This document shows, one piece after another, positions 1 through 8,900 of a DNA stretch of 64,000 nucleotides. Made by a program: the position numbers and the translations under genes. Within the stretch, counting starts at the first letter, position 1, and every line of letters begins with the position of its first letter. The stretch is from assembly GCF_002909255.1 (NCBI RefSeq), contig NZ_PIOB01000007.1, forward strand, positions 1 through 64,000. Reading direction: 5' to 3'. Under the pieces are notes generated by a model. It saw only the letters and a list, made by a program, of their open reading frames with translations. It was not told the origin of the DNA and did no database searches. The stretch comes from Arenibacter hampyeongensis (GTDB taxonomy: Bacteria > Bacteroidota > Bacteroidia > Flavobacteriales > Flavobacteriaceae).

Positions 1-91
1 CGGGGCCCACCCCTTACCATTCCGAACAGGGAAGTTAAGCCCGTCTGCGCCGATGGTACTGCTACACCAAGTGGGAGAGTAGGCCGCCGCC
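1..91 (+). rRNA. rrf: 5S ribosomal RNA, 3' part
   Basis: The first about 91 bases read as the 3' portion of a bacterial 5S rRNA: the conserved loop region with CCGAACAGGGAAGTTAAGCC at about 22-41, followed by GCGCCGATGGTACTGC and the closing GGGAGAGTAGG segment at about 73-83. The 5' end lies outside the window, so the gene is partial. A strong terminator follows at once, so this is the last gene of an rRNA operon that enters from the left. The exact 3' end is estimated from the closing stem. Confidence 0.95.
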
Positions 92-100
92 TTTTTTTGA

Positions 101-137
101 AAGCACTTACCATGTATATGGTAGGTGCTTTTTTTTT
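101..137 (+). terminator. Rho-independent terminator of the rRNA operon
   Basis: A 13-bp stem (101-113 with 118-130, one G-U pair) closes a 4-base loop and is followed by a run of T from 131 to 137. It sits ten bases after the 5S rRNA and faces the same way. Confidence 0.92.
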
Positions 138-228
138 GAACCAAAGTCATATAAGGGACTCCCCATATATAATTGGTTTCCTCATCTGTCTAGAATATAG
201 GAGGAGATAACCGACTTATTTTTATACT

Positions 229-246
229 TACGAAAACCTTTTCGTA
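229..246. repeat. Short perfect inverted repeat upstream of the DUF1080 gene
   Basis: TACGAAAA and TTTTCGTA are separated by two bases. The loop is too short and there is no T run, so it is not a terminator. It could be an operator dyad for the gene starting at 384. The rest of the gap 138-383 holds no recognisable gene. Confidence 0.3.
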
Positions 247-271
247 GTTCAAATGCCCAGTGTTCGGAGGC

Positions 272-303
272 TTGGCGATAAAGTGTTTTTTAGCATGTCT
301 TTG
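272..303 (+). promoter_or_regulatory. Candidate promoter for the DUF1080 gene
   Basis: TTG at 272-274 and TGTCTTTG at 296-303 are 21 bases apart. This matches the Bacteroidota pattern TTG/TAnnTTTG with one mismatch. The predicted leader would be about 75 bases long. Weak, because of the mismatch. Confidence 0.35.
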
Positions 304-383
304 GTGATATAGAAGTTTTATAACTTATAGTTATATATTTAAGGTTTGGAACTATTGTTTCAAGTAACTTAAGCTTCAATTTT

Positions 384-2288
384 ATGAAAACTCCATTGTT
401 TTTAAGTGGGTTATTGCTGATTTTTATTTCATGCGGTGATCGTCCATCCAAAGAAACTACAACCACTACTACTAGTGAATCTACCAAAATAAAGGATTAT
501 CTACCATTCACTGAGCTCCAACTAGACGACCTATCCTTGTTTAAGGTGGAAACCGATAATTGGAAGATTGTTGGAGATGTCTATGTTGATAGGAAGCAGG
601 ACAAGTTATTGACATCCTCGCCAGGAAAAGGGATTTTGGCGAACATTCCGGATGGACAAATAAAAAATGGTCACATTTTTACAAATTTTGAACATGGGAA
701 TATAGAAATTGAGCTGGATGTGATGATGCCGGTCAACTCAAATTCTGGACTCTATTTTCAGAGTAGATATGAAGTTCAATTATTGGATAGTTGGGGTGTA
801 AAGGAGCCTACATCTGGTGATATAGGAGGTATTTATCAGCGTTGGGACGATAGTAGGGAAGGTGATCATAAAGCTTATGAGGGACATTCCCCAAAAACCA
901 ACGCTTCAAAATCTCCAGGATTATGGCAGCATTTTAAAATTATATTTCATGCTCCCAAATTTGACGCTTCTGGTAATAAAATCAAAAATGCCGTTTTTCA
1001 AGAGGTATGGTTGAATGGTCAATTGATTCAGGAAAACATTGAGGTAACTGGCCCTACAAGGGCTTCTGCCTTTGACGATGAAAAAGCTAGAGGGCCATTA
1101 ATGATTCAAGGTGATCACGGACCGGTAGCGATAAGGAATCTAAAATACAAGCTATACGAAGATAAAAAGGTATCCCTATTGGATATCCATATGACCGAAT
1201 ACGAAAGCAATTCTGATTCAATTGCTGCCTTTGACACCCTAACAGTGATTAGGGATATAAAGGCAGACAGTATTTCTGCCAAAATGGTCACAGGGGATAG
1301 GGTGAAAAGAATATTGAAGTATGATGGTCAAATTGATGTTTCAAATTCAGGAACCTATCTCTTTGATATAGGGGTGAACAATGGTGGTGCCCTATTGATA
1401 ATTGGAACCGATACTATAGTTGATTTAAATGGGGATTACAGTTTGGATACACCTGGGATAAGGGAAGTAGAACTGGAAAAAGGAAAACTGCCTTTCACTT
1501 TTATCTATAATAAACACAATCCTTGGAATTCTGGATTTAGAATAGAAGTGGAAGGTCCGGAAATACAAAAGATGTCCTTGAATGCCAAGAATTCTTTGGG
1601 TTCTTCCAATAGAGGACCAGCAGAGAATATATTGATTCAGGTTCTGAATGAGCCTACAACCCAGCGCGGATTTATGATGCATAATGGTGAAAAAAGGACA
1701 CATTGCATCGCGGTAGGTACCCCGGAAAATGTAAATTTCTCCTATGATTTAAGCAGGGAGTCCATATTACAGGTATGGCATGGCGATTTTCTGGATGTTA
1801 CCCAAATGTGGCATGCCCGAGGGATTAATCAACTTGCTGAACCCAAAGGTTTTTCGGTATCCTTTCACGGTGATCCAGATTTTATGATTTTGGAAAATAA
1901 GGACATAGTTTGGCCAGATAGTATTCCGTCAAATGTAAATTATAAGCAATTGGGGTATGAAATAGAAGACAATGGTCTTCCAGTATTTTTAGTACAAGTA
2001 GAGGGAACGTCTATTAGCAATACATTTAAACCTTCTAAAAATGGTCGTGGGCTAACACGTACCATTGCCATTGAGGGCAATGGGGACATATGGCATAAAA
2101 TTGCAGAAGGGGAATCTATTCACAAACTCGAGGATGGTACTTTCATTATTGACGATGAAAGTTATTTTATAGATTTTTCAAAAAAAAACAATTTAACTCC
2201 TCTTGTACGTCATTCCAATGGAAAGGATGAATTACTTCTAAAAATACCCGCAGGTAGCAAGAACATTAAGTACAATATTATTTGGTAA
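384..2288 (+). CDS. DUF1080 (3-keto-disaccharide hydrolase-like) lipoprotein
   Basis: A 634-residue predicted lipoprotein: the N-terminus has a hydrophobic stretch ending in FISC, with Cys17 as the lipidation site. Residues about 35-258 resemble the DUF1080 / 3-keto-disaccharide hydrolase fold, a concanavalin-like beta sandwich (SGLYFQSRYEVQLLDSWG, then WQHFKIIFHAP and EVWLNGQLI). Residues about 285-395 look like a PA14-type carbohydrate-binding module. The C-terminal 220 residues (VWHGDFLDVTQMWHARG) belong to no family I can name. DUF1080 proteins are linked to hydrolysis of 3-keto glycosides or to glycan binding; which applies here is not shown by sequence. The next gene, 16 bases downstream, encodes a propeller/cupredoxin protein and is probably co-transcribed. 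Start ATG is the only one that gives a signal peptide. Confidence 0.8.
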   Translation: MKTPLFLSGLLLIFISCGDRPSKETTTTTTSESTKIKDYLPFTELQLDDLSLFKVETDNWKIVGDVYVDRKQDKLLTSSPGKGILANIPDGQIKNGHIFTNFEHGNIEIELDVMMPVNSNSGLYFQSRYEVQLLDSWGVKEPTSGDIGGIYQRWDDSREGDHKAYEGHSPKTNASKSPGLWQHFKIIFHAPKFDASGNKIKNAVFQEVWLNGQLIQENIEVTGPTRASAFDDEKARGPLMIQGDHGPVAIRNLKYKLYEDKKVSLLDIHMTEYESNSDSIAAFDTLTVIRDIKADSISAKMVTGDRVKRILKYDGQIDVSNSGTYLFDIGVNNGGALLIIGTDTIVDLNGDYSLDTPGIREVELEKGKLPFTFIYNKHNPWNSGFRIEVEGPEIQKMSLNAKNSLGSSNRGPAENILIQVLNEPTTQRGFMMHNGEKRTHCIAVGTPENVNFSYDLSRESILQVWHGDFLDVTQMWHARGINQLAEPKGFSVSFHGDPDFMILENKDIVWPDSIPSNVNYKQLGYEIEDNGLPVFLVQVEGTSISNTFKPSKNGRGLTRTIAIEGNGDIWHKIAEGESIHKLEDGTFIIDDESYFIDFSKKNNLTPLVRHSNGKDELLLKIPAGSKNIKYNIIW

Positions 2289-2304
2289 CCCAAAACAACC
2301 AATT

Positions 2305-4263
2305 ATGCAGATTTTAAGACAGGCAGTTTTTTTTGTATTACTAATAGTTGCAGTGCAAATTACATTTGGTCAGGACAGTTCGGACATGGCCAAAAAGGAA
2401 TCGGAATATTATAAAATAGTAGATGTACCCATCCCAAAAGACATCGTTTTGGAAGTGGGTGGTCTAGCTTTAACGGATGACGACAAATTAGGAGTTTCAA
2501 CAAGAAGGGGTGAGGTATGGCTAATAGATAAACCCTATAGCTTAAATCCACAGTACAAGAGGTATGCCAATGGGTTGCATGAGGCTTTGGGCTTGGCCTA
2601 TAAGGACAATGGATTTTATCTTTCCCAAAGAGGGGAACTTACTAGATTGGATGATAGGAACGGGGATGGCAAGGCAGATAGTTATAAGACTGTTTACTCT
2701 TGGCCATTGTCTGGTAATTACCACGATTATTCCTATGGGCCGTTAATTTTGCCCAATGGGGATATGTTGGTTACCTTAAATTTATCATGGATTGGTCATG
2801 GAGCCAGTTTGGTTAAATGGAGGGGGTGGATGTTAAAAATAACACCTGAAGGTGAAATGACTCCGATAGCGACCGGGTTAAGGTCGCCAGCGGGTTTCCA
2901 AGTCAGTCCTGAAGGCGATTATTTTTACACCGAAAACCAAGGAGATTGGGTAGGATCGGGAAGGATGACCCATTTGGAAGTTGGTGATTTTGCAGGTAAT
3001 CCTGAAGGTTTAAGATGGACAGATGACCCACAGTCTCCCTTAAAATTAAAACAGGAAGAAATTGAAAAGCAATCTGGTTTAAGTCTTTATGAATATGCCA
3101 AAAAAGTGCCTGCGCTAAAGGCTCCTGCTATTTGGTTTCCCCATACCATACAGGGAATTTCTACATCGGATATTTTATATGATACCACCAAAGGGGATTT
3201 TGGTCCCTTTGAAGGACAGATGTTTATCGGTGACCAAGGGCATAGTAAGATTATGCGGGTTTTTATGGAGAAAGTCAATGGGGTGTATCAAGGTGCTTCA
3301 TTTTTATTTCGTGAGGGCTTTTCTTCGGGTATATTAAGAATGATTTGGGGGAGTGATACCAGTTTGTTTGTTGGAATGACCAGTAGGGGATGGTCTTCCA
3401 CAGGTAAAGAAAACTTTGGTTTACAAAGATTGGTCTGGACAGGGAAAGTACCCTTTGAGATAAAAACTATGAAAGCACTTGATGATGGATTTCAATTGGA
3501 ATTCACTCAACCTGTCAATAGAAAGTTGGCCAGTGATGTAGCTAACTATAAAATGAAAAATTTTACTTATCAATATCATAATACCTACGGTAGTCCCATT
3601 GTGGAGGAACAGCCGGTAATGGTACACAAAGCAGAGGTTTCGCCAGATAGGCTTTCCGTTAAATTAACTTTGCACGGAATGCGGTTGGGCTTTATTCACG
3701 AGATTAAAATCCCAGACCTTACCTCTGAGATTGGCAAAAAACTATTACATAACACAGGTTACTATACTTTGAACGAAGTCCCTGGCGGAGTTTTGAAGTC
3801 ACCACAAATGACAGGAATTGCCAAATCGGGTAAAAACATTGATCAACCTAAAAGAATAACAAAAATGCCTATTGATTGGAATAATAAATCCGATCAAAAA
3901 TTAATGATAGGTACCAAACCTGGTTTAAAGTATGATGTTGAGGAAGTGCAGGTGAAAAGAGGAGCTAAGGTAGAGCTCACTTTTAATAATAACGACGATA
4001 TGATGCACAACCTCGTAATTACCCAGAAAGGTGTGGAGTCGGTGGATAAGGTGGGGCAAATGGCCTTAATGCTGGGATTGGACGGGCCGGACTATAATTA
4101 CGTGCCGGATACCGATTTAGTACTCTATCATACTGCTATAATGCAACCGGAAACAGCCGAAAAAATTTATGTTCAAATGCCTGATGAACCAGGTGAATAT
4201 TGGATAGTATGTACCTTTCCAGGGCATTCCTCGATAATGCGGGCTAAACTAATCGTGCAGTAA
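2305..4263 (+). CDS. Secreted beta-propeller protein with C-terminal cupredoxin domain
   Basis: 652 residues with a signal peptide (cleavage near residue 22, before DSS). Residues about 35-400 resemble the sugar/sorbosone dehydrogenase-type beta-propeller found in DUF7133-like proteins (LALTDDDKLGVSTRRGEVW, GLRSPAGFQVSPEGDYFYTE). Residues about 545-652 form a plastocyanin/azurin-like cupredoxin domain with the four expected type I copper ligands: His568 (MMHN), Cys636, His641 (CTFPGH) and Met645. The domain pairing suggests oxidation of a carbohydrate or another substrate with electrons passed to or through copper, outside the cytoplasm. The substrate and any propeller cofactor are unknown. 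It follows the DUF1080 gene by 16 bases. Confidence 0.8.
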   Translation: MQILRQAVFFVLLIVAVQITFGQDSSDMAKKESEYYKIVDVPIPKDIVLEVGGLALTDDDKLGVSTRRGEVWLIDKPYSLNPQYKRYANGLHEALGLAYKDNGFYLSQRGELTRLDDRNGDGKADSYKTVYSWPLSGNYHDYSYGPLILPNGDMLVTLNLSWIGHGASLVKWRGWMLKITPEGEMTPIATGLRSPAGFQVSPEGDYFYTENQGDWVGSGRMTHLEVGDFAGNPEGLRWTDDPQSPLKLKQEEIEKQSGLSLYEYAKKVPALKAPAIWFPHTIQGISTSDILYDTTKGDFGPFEGQMFIGDQGHSKIMRVFMEKVNGVYQGASFLFREGFSSGILRMIWGSDTSLFVGMTSRGWSSTGKENFGLQRLVWTGKVPFEIKTMKALDDGFQLEFTQPVNRKLASDVANYKMKNFTYQYHNTYGSPIVEEQPVMVHKAEVSPDRLSVKLTLHGMRLGFIHEIKIPDLTSEIGKKLLHNTGYYTLNEVPGGVLKSPQMTGIAKSGKNIDQPKRITKMPIDWNNKSDQKLMIGTKPGLKYDVEEVQVKRGAKVELTFNNNDDMMHNLVITQKGVESVDKVGQMALMLGLDGPDYNYVPDTDLVLYHTAIMQPETAEKIYVQMPDEPGEYWIVCTFPGHSSIMRAKLIVQ

Positions 4264-4483
4264 ACGGGCCCAAGCATAATAATTTTTTTAATCATATTTT
4301 TTCACTTTCCTTACGGATTAAATGGGATTAGTCCTTGGGCGCCTTATAGAAAAGATGGAATATTCTTAAAATTTTTGGTGTTGATACTAGGAAATAGGAG
4401 CACTTATCAAAATGTTAAAACCCTTTTATTTGTGAAGATAATTCGTAGTTTTATTTAGATAGATTAATTAAATATATAGCATA

Positions 4484-6964
4484 TTGAAAACAACTTTTTT
4501 GGCATTATTAATTTTAATAATGTTTACAGGTTATAATTATTCCCAGAGAGAAAGCAATTCAAATAACATTATTGATAATGAACCCAATCATTATAGGGAA
4601 AAAATATTTGTTCACTTGGACAAATCGTATTACAATGCCGGGGAAGATATTTGGTTTAAAGCATATCTTTTAAATGCTGCAACACACGGACGGGAAGATA
4701 TACCGAATGTGGTTTATGTGGATATTGTTGGACCCGGAAATATCATCATAGGGTTCCAAATAGTCAAGATTGAAAATGGGGTAGGCATAGGTGATTTTGA
4801 ATTGCCTTCGGACCTTATCGGAGGGGAATATGTGCTTAGGGCCTATACCAACTACATGCGCAACTTTAATGAGGCCTATTTTTTCAAGAAACAGCTATAC
4901 ATTAATCCATTAAACTTTATTAAAGACAATACTTCTTCTATATCATCAAGCACCAATAATCCAGTTGGAGAGCAAGTGATTTTTGAAGGGCAGAGGCCCG
5001 ACCTGCAATTTTTTCCTGAAGGAGGACAAATGGTCAATGACCATTTTAACCGAGTCGGTTTCAAGATAATGGGGGGGAATGGCAAAAGTATTGATATTTC
5101 TGGTGTAATAGTAGATGATTCGGGTGCTGAACTCGCCCAATTTGCAACCGCCAATTTCGGAATGGGAATCTTCGACATTCAACCAATTAAGGGGAAAGAA
5201 TATATGGCTAATATTGTGTATAATGGTAGTAAGTATTCCTATGACCTGCCCACCGGAGTTAACGACGGAATATTGCTACGTGTACAGGAATTACGGGATT
5301 ATTATCAGATAAATATTCAAACATCGAGTCCTAAAAGCCTTAACGGTTATAGGCTTATAGCAGCCCAACGCAATGGAGAAGTATATAATGGCCAAATTAG
5401 CCAGGAGAAAGCTATTGCCGTATTTAAAATTGATAAAAAGCTCCTTACTACAGGGATTGCCCAATTTACTCTATTTGATGAAAAGAATATGGCCCAGTGC
5501 GAACGGCTGGTGTTCTATGATGATGGTGGCACATCTTCTTCAATAAGTATAATTCCAACTTCCTTAACTTATGCACTTAAGGACAATGTGGAACTGGATA
5601 TTGAAATGGATGCAACAGGGGGGCTTAGGGAAAACTTAGAAGCGAATATGTCTGTTTCGGTCACCAATTTGGCCGCTTCTTCGCCTAGGGAGTATCAATC
5701 GGATATACGCACCTATTTATTGCTCAATTCGGAAATAAAAGGGGAAATAGAGCAACCGGGATATTATTTTTATTCCACTGACCCTAAAAGAAAACAACAT
5801 TTGGACCTATTGATGATGACTCAGGGATGGCGACAATTTATTTTGAACGACAAGCCTAAAACCGAGGGTGACAAATTTGAATTTATCAAGGAAATTGGAA
5901 TTACTGTGGAAGGTGGGGTACGGAAATTCCACAATTTGGAGAGGCCCGATGTGGCTACCGTAAAGTTAACTTTTCAAGACAGCCATGTTATGGGTCGTCT
6001 AAGTGTAAAATCGAATGAAGATGGACACTTTAAGTTTTTAGGGCTCGATATTAAGGAAGATAATAAATTGGCATTTGAAATGATTGATTATGATCGTCCT
6101 ATGAAGGAGTTTGCCATTCTATTGGATTCCATAAGACCGGCCCCCATTTCTTCTTTAAAGATGAAGTCTGGTAGTACAGCAAGCTCTGGCTTCAATGAAT
6201 TTATGGACAATGCTACTGAAAGAAAACGCTTCGACGAGCTGTTTGAAAATGAAATGATGAAGCTGATCCAATTGGATGAAGTATTGATTTTAACTGAAGG
6301 GAAGTCCAAAAAGAAAGAAATGGATACAAAGAGAAGCACACGTTCTATATATACGAATGTATCCAATACAGTAGATTTTTCCGAAATTAGAAATATGCCC
6401 TATCCCGATATTTTGGCTGCATTGCGAGCTAGGGTTCCGGGGGTTGATGTATACGGGCGAAATATCGCAATTCGCGGAATTAATTCTATGTCATCGGAAA
6501 GAGGTACAACACCCCTTTTTCTTTTGAATGGAATACCGGTAAATCAGGAAGCCATAGAAAACGTTCCAGTTTGGGAGGTAGATTTTATAGATGTTTTAAA
6601 GGGTGCTAGAGCTTCGGTATTTGGTTCTGAAGGTGGCAATGGTGTTATTGCAGTTTACACCCTGACAGGTAAAGAGATGCAGAATCAGGATAATGTAGTT
6701 GGTAAGAATGTATTTAAGCATCAAGGATTTTACCAATCTCGAAAGTTTTACGATCCGGTCTATGGAAATGATAACCTAGATGCCAATAGGAAGAAGTTTG
6801 GCTCAACCCTACATTGGGAACCTATGGTGGAATTGGATAAGACCGGTAAGGCTAAAGTGATATTTCCTGCAGGTATTAAATCTGCCACCTATAAAGTTGT
6901 GTTACAGGGAATCACCAGCGATGGAGTTCCAATAGGTTCCGAGGCAATTTTTGAGGTAAATTGA
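4484..6964 (+). CDS. MG2-domain protein with TonB-receptor plug domain, no barrel
   Basis: 826 residues, starting at TTG 4484, which directly precedes a signal peptide (KTTFLALLILIMFTGYNYSQ); no ATG serves. Residues about 40-140 resemble a macroglobulin MG2 domain (KIFVHLDKSYYNAGEDIWFKA). The C-terminal part, about 640-730, is a TonB-dependent receptor plug (MPYPDILAALRARVPGVDVY, then IAIRGI and PLFLLNGIPV). There is no room for a 22-strand barrel, so it is not a complete transporter. Such MG2/plug proteins occur in Bacteroidota, and their role is unknown. A gap of 220 bases separates it from the preceding gene, and the next gene starts 29 bases after its stop. Confidence 0.78.
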   Translation: MKTTFLALLILIMFTGYNYSQRESNSNNIIDNEPNHYREKIFVHLDKSYYNAGEDIWFKAYLLNAATHGREDIPNVVYVDIVGPGNIIIGFQIVKIENGVGIGDFELPSDLIGGEYVLRAYTNYMRNFNEAYFFKKQLYINPLNFIKDNTSSISSSTNNPVGEQVIFEGQRPDLQFFPEGGQMVNDHFNRVGFKIMGGNGKSIDISGVIVDDSGAELAQFATANFGMGIFDIQPIKGKEYMANIVYNGSKYSYDLPTGVNDGILLRVQELRDYYQINIQTSSPKSLNGYRLIAAQRNGEVYNGQISQEKAIAVFKIDKKLLTTGIAQFTLFDEKNMAQCERLVFYDDGGTSSSISIIPTSLTYALKDNVELDIEMDATGGLRENLEANMSVSVTNLAASSPREYQSDIRTYLLLNSEIKGEIEQPGYYFYSTDPKRKQHLDLLMMTQGWRQFILNDKPKTEGDKFEFIKEIGITVEGGVRKFHNLERPDVATVKLTFQDSHVMGRLSVKSNEDGHFKFLGLDIKEDNKLAFEMIDYDRPMKEFAILLDSIRPAPISSLKMKSGSTASSGFNEFMDNATERKRFDELFENEMMKLIQLDEVLILTEGKSKKKEMDTKRSTRSIYTNVSNTVDFSEIRNMPYPDILAALRARVPGVDVYGRNIAIRGINSMSSERGTTPLFLLNGIPVNQEAIENVPVWEVDFIDVLKGARASVFGSEGGNGVIAVYTLTGKEMQNQDNVVGKNVFKHQGFYQSRKFYDPVYGNDNLDANRKKFGSTLHWEPMVELDKTGKAKVIFPAGIKSATYKVVLQGITSDGVPIGSEAIFEVN

Positions 6965-6993
6965 ATATAATTCGCAGAAGTTAAAAAATAAAT

Positions 6994-7611
6994 ATGCGGG
7001 TAAAAGAGGAAAATCTAAATGCCCTATCACATGCCCTTGGAATAATATTAGGGCTAATAGGTTTTGTAGTGTTATTGCAAAATAGCCGACAGCAAACTTC
7101 CTATGCCATTTTTTCAATTATTGTTTACAGTTTTACCCTTGTATTGTTGTTTACGGCCTCAACCTTATATCATCGTGTTAGGATTCCAAATTTGAAAAAC
7201 AAATTAAGAATATTGGATCATATCAGCATTTATTTTTTAATAGCAGGAACCTATACTCCGGTGGCGTTAATTATGTTGGAAAAAGGAAATGGCTGGTTAT
7301 TGTTTTATTCGGTTTGGGGAATAGCTGCCGCGGGTACTGTCATGAAATTATTCTATACAGGGAAATATGAGTTTATTTCAGTTTTTCTTTATTTGATAAT
7401 GGGATGGTTAATAGTGTTGGATTTTAGCAATGTACTTAGTCAAACAACTGACTATGGCCTGCTTACCCTCTTTTTAGGTGGTGGTTTTTATACTTTAGGA
7501 ATAGTTTTTTACGCTTTTGAAAAAATCCCCTACAACCATTTCATTTGGCATCTTTTTGTATTGGCCGGTGCCATCAGCCATTGGTGTTTTATTTTTATAG
7601 ATGTGGTTTAA
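6994..7611 (+). CDS. trhA: Hemolysin III / TrhA family membrane protein
   Basis: 205 residues with seven predicted membrane segments. It carries the conserved PAQR/hemolysin III residues: NALSHALG near the N-terminus, STLYHR, then LDHISIYFLIAGTYTP, and FIWHLFVLAGAISHW near the C-terminus. These His and Asp residues are the putative metal site of the family. In bacteria the family is linked to membrane fluidity/energetics; the hemolysin name is historical. The 3' end overlaps the convergent DUF4268 gene by four bases. Confidence 0.9.
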   Translation: MRVKEENLNALSHALGIILGLIGFVVLLQNSRQQTSYAIFSIIVYSFTLVLLFTASTLYHRVRIPNLKNKLRILDHISIYFLIAGTYTPVALIMLEKGNGWLLFYSVWGIAAAGTVMKLFYTGKYEFISVFLYLIMGWLIVLDFSNVLSQTTDYGLLTLFLGGGFYTLGIVFYAFEKIPYNHFIWHLFVLAGAISHWCFIFIDVV

Positions 7612-8036
7612 GGCTGAATAATGTCCTCAAACTCATTATAGAATTCTTCAAAGGAAGCCATATGGTCCTTCAAAAATACCATAGTCTCCTGCCAAGTGTT
7701 TTTGTTATGTATGGAAACATTTTTCAAATCAACAGAAACCCTTGAGATTTCCTTTCCACTTTCAAGAAAAACTGTATCCTCAAATACTGCTTTTGGCAGA
7801 TATTCTTCTATTAAAATCGACCTAAGTGAAATTAATTTTTCCCATAATTCCAGTCGTTTTTCCAAATCCTGACTTTCAATATCCATAGAGACCATTGCAC
7901 TTTTCATATCAAAATGAAATTTAAAGGAGAAATCCTTTATACCGGTATTATAAAGAATCCATTTTCTGGGAAAGGATTTACCAAAGGAGATCCAGAAATC
8001 GTGACGTAACTTTTTTGCTTCTTCCTTGCTGAACAT
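7608..8036 (-). CDS. DUF4268 domain protein
   Basis: 142 residues, cytoplasmic, no signal or membrane segment. The sequence (FSKEEAKKLRHDFWISFGKS, then KWILYNTGIKDFSFKFHFD) matches the DUF4268 family as found in stand-alone short proteins of Flavobacteriaceae. Elsewhere DUF4268 occurs next to nuclease-like or restriction-type domains, but this short form has no nuclease motif I can see. It is monocistronic and convergent with the hemolysin III gene. Function unknown. Confidence 0.8.
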   Translation of the reverse strand: MFSKEEAKKLRHDFWISFGKSFPRKWILYNTGIKDFSFKFHFDMKSAMVSMDIESQDLEKRLELWEKLISLRSILIEEYLPKAVFEDTVFLESGKEISRVSVDLKNVSIHNKNTWQETMVFLKDHMASFEEFYNEFEDIIQP

Positions 8037-8138
8037 TTAATGGTATTGGTGCGATGTTAATTTTGTAGTGGCTAATAATTTAAACTAATTGACCTACTGC
8101 CCCAATTTTAACTGCTGTTGGATATTCGGTTTTATGGG

Positions 8139-8810
8139 TTATAGCATATAAGCAATGGAAATGCCCAATATGATGACCACCAATTTACGCAAGTTAAATT
8201 TATGTGCTTCCGAACTTTCGAATAAAATAACAGTTGAAATATGAAGGAAGACCCCAATAACCAATGCGTTCAATAAAACAGAATAGGCATCAATAAACTC
8301 AAAATTGGCAGCAATATAAGTTCCTATAGGGGTCATCAGCGCAAAAAGCACAATAAAAAATATGGCGGACTGTAACTTAATTTTGGAGTTGAGCAGAAAT
8401 ATGCTAAGTATAATGGCAATAGGAATTTTATGGATTAAAATTCCATATAAAATGGTACTGTGGTTTTCTATGGGCAATCCTTCAAGAAGGGAATGTATAC
8501 ATAGGCTAATAAAAAGCATCCAAGGGAAATCCGATTTTTCAGGATCTAAATGAACATGGCCGTGCTCGGCACCTTTGGAAAAAAATTCAAGAAAAATTTG
8601 GAGCAGAATCCCAAACATTATAAATACCCCGACCGTTTTTGGTTCTGCACTACCATAAACTTCAGGGAATAATTCGAACACTGTAAGTGCCAGTAAAAAA
8701 GCTCCACTGAAAGCAAGAAGTAGTTTAAAGACTTCCTTGTTTTTAGGTTTGGTGAAGTATACAAAAATAAAACTCAGCAATACGCCAAGAATGGGCAATA
8801 AATATTTCAT
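8139..8810 (-). CDS. ZIP family metal transporter
   Basis: 223 residues with about eight hydrophobic segments. The ZIP signature in the central helices is visible: CIHSLLEGLPIE followed by HKIPIAIIL, giving the His and Glu residues of the binuclear metal site. A histidine-containing loop (GAEHGHVHLDPEK) precedes this, typical of the variable metal-binding loop. It probably imports or exports divalent metals such as zinc across the inner membrane. It is divergent from the RlmL-like gene and shares a 90-base promoter region with it. Confidence 0.88.
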   Translation of the reverse strand: MKYLLPILGVLLSFIFVYFTKPKNKEVFKLLLAFSGAFLLALTVFELFPEVYGSAEPKTVGVFIMFGILLQIFLEFFSKGAEHGHVHLDPEKSDFPWMLFISLCIHSLLEGLPIENHSTILYGILIHKIPIAIILSIFLLNSKIKLQSAIFFIVLFALMTPIGTYIAANFEFIDAYSVLLNALVIGVFLHISTVILFESSEAHKFNLRKLVVIILGISIAYML

Positions 8811-8833
8811 TAAGGATTAATTCTGGTATTGTA

Positions 8834-8841
8834 CAAAATTA
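8834..8841 (-). promoter_or_regulatory. Predicted -7 element (TAATTTTG) for the ZIP gene
   Basis: On the minus strand TAATTTTG matches TAnnTTTG exactly and lies 23 bases from the start codon at 8810. No clear TTG was found at the -33 position. Confidence 0.5.
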
Positions 8842-8846
8842 CCATA

Positions 8847-8880
8847 TTGGCTAATAAGGGCTAAAATTAACGTATTTTTG
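8847..8880 (+). promoter_or_regulatory. Predicted promoter of the RlmL-like gene
   Basis: TTG at 8847-8849 and TATTTTTG at 8873-8880 are 23 bases apart, within the range known for Flavobacterium promoters. The start codon follows at 8901. It overlaps the same short region that serves the divergent ZIP gene. Confidence 0.6.
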
Positions 8881-8900
8881 CGGTAATCTTAAAGGTAGAT

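Noticed and set aside
4268-4340. Inverted repeat GCCCAAG / CTTGGGC after the cupredoxin gene
   Set aside because: The arms are short and about 60 bases apart, with no T run, so it is not a convincing terminator.
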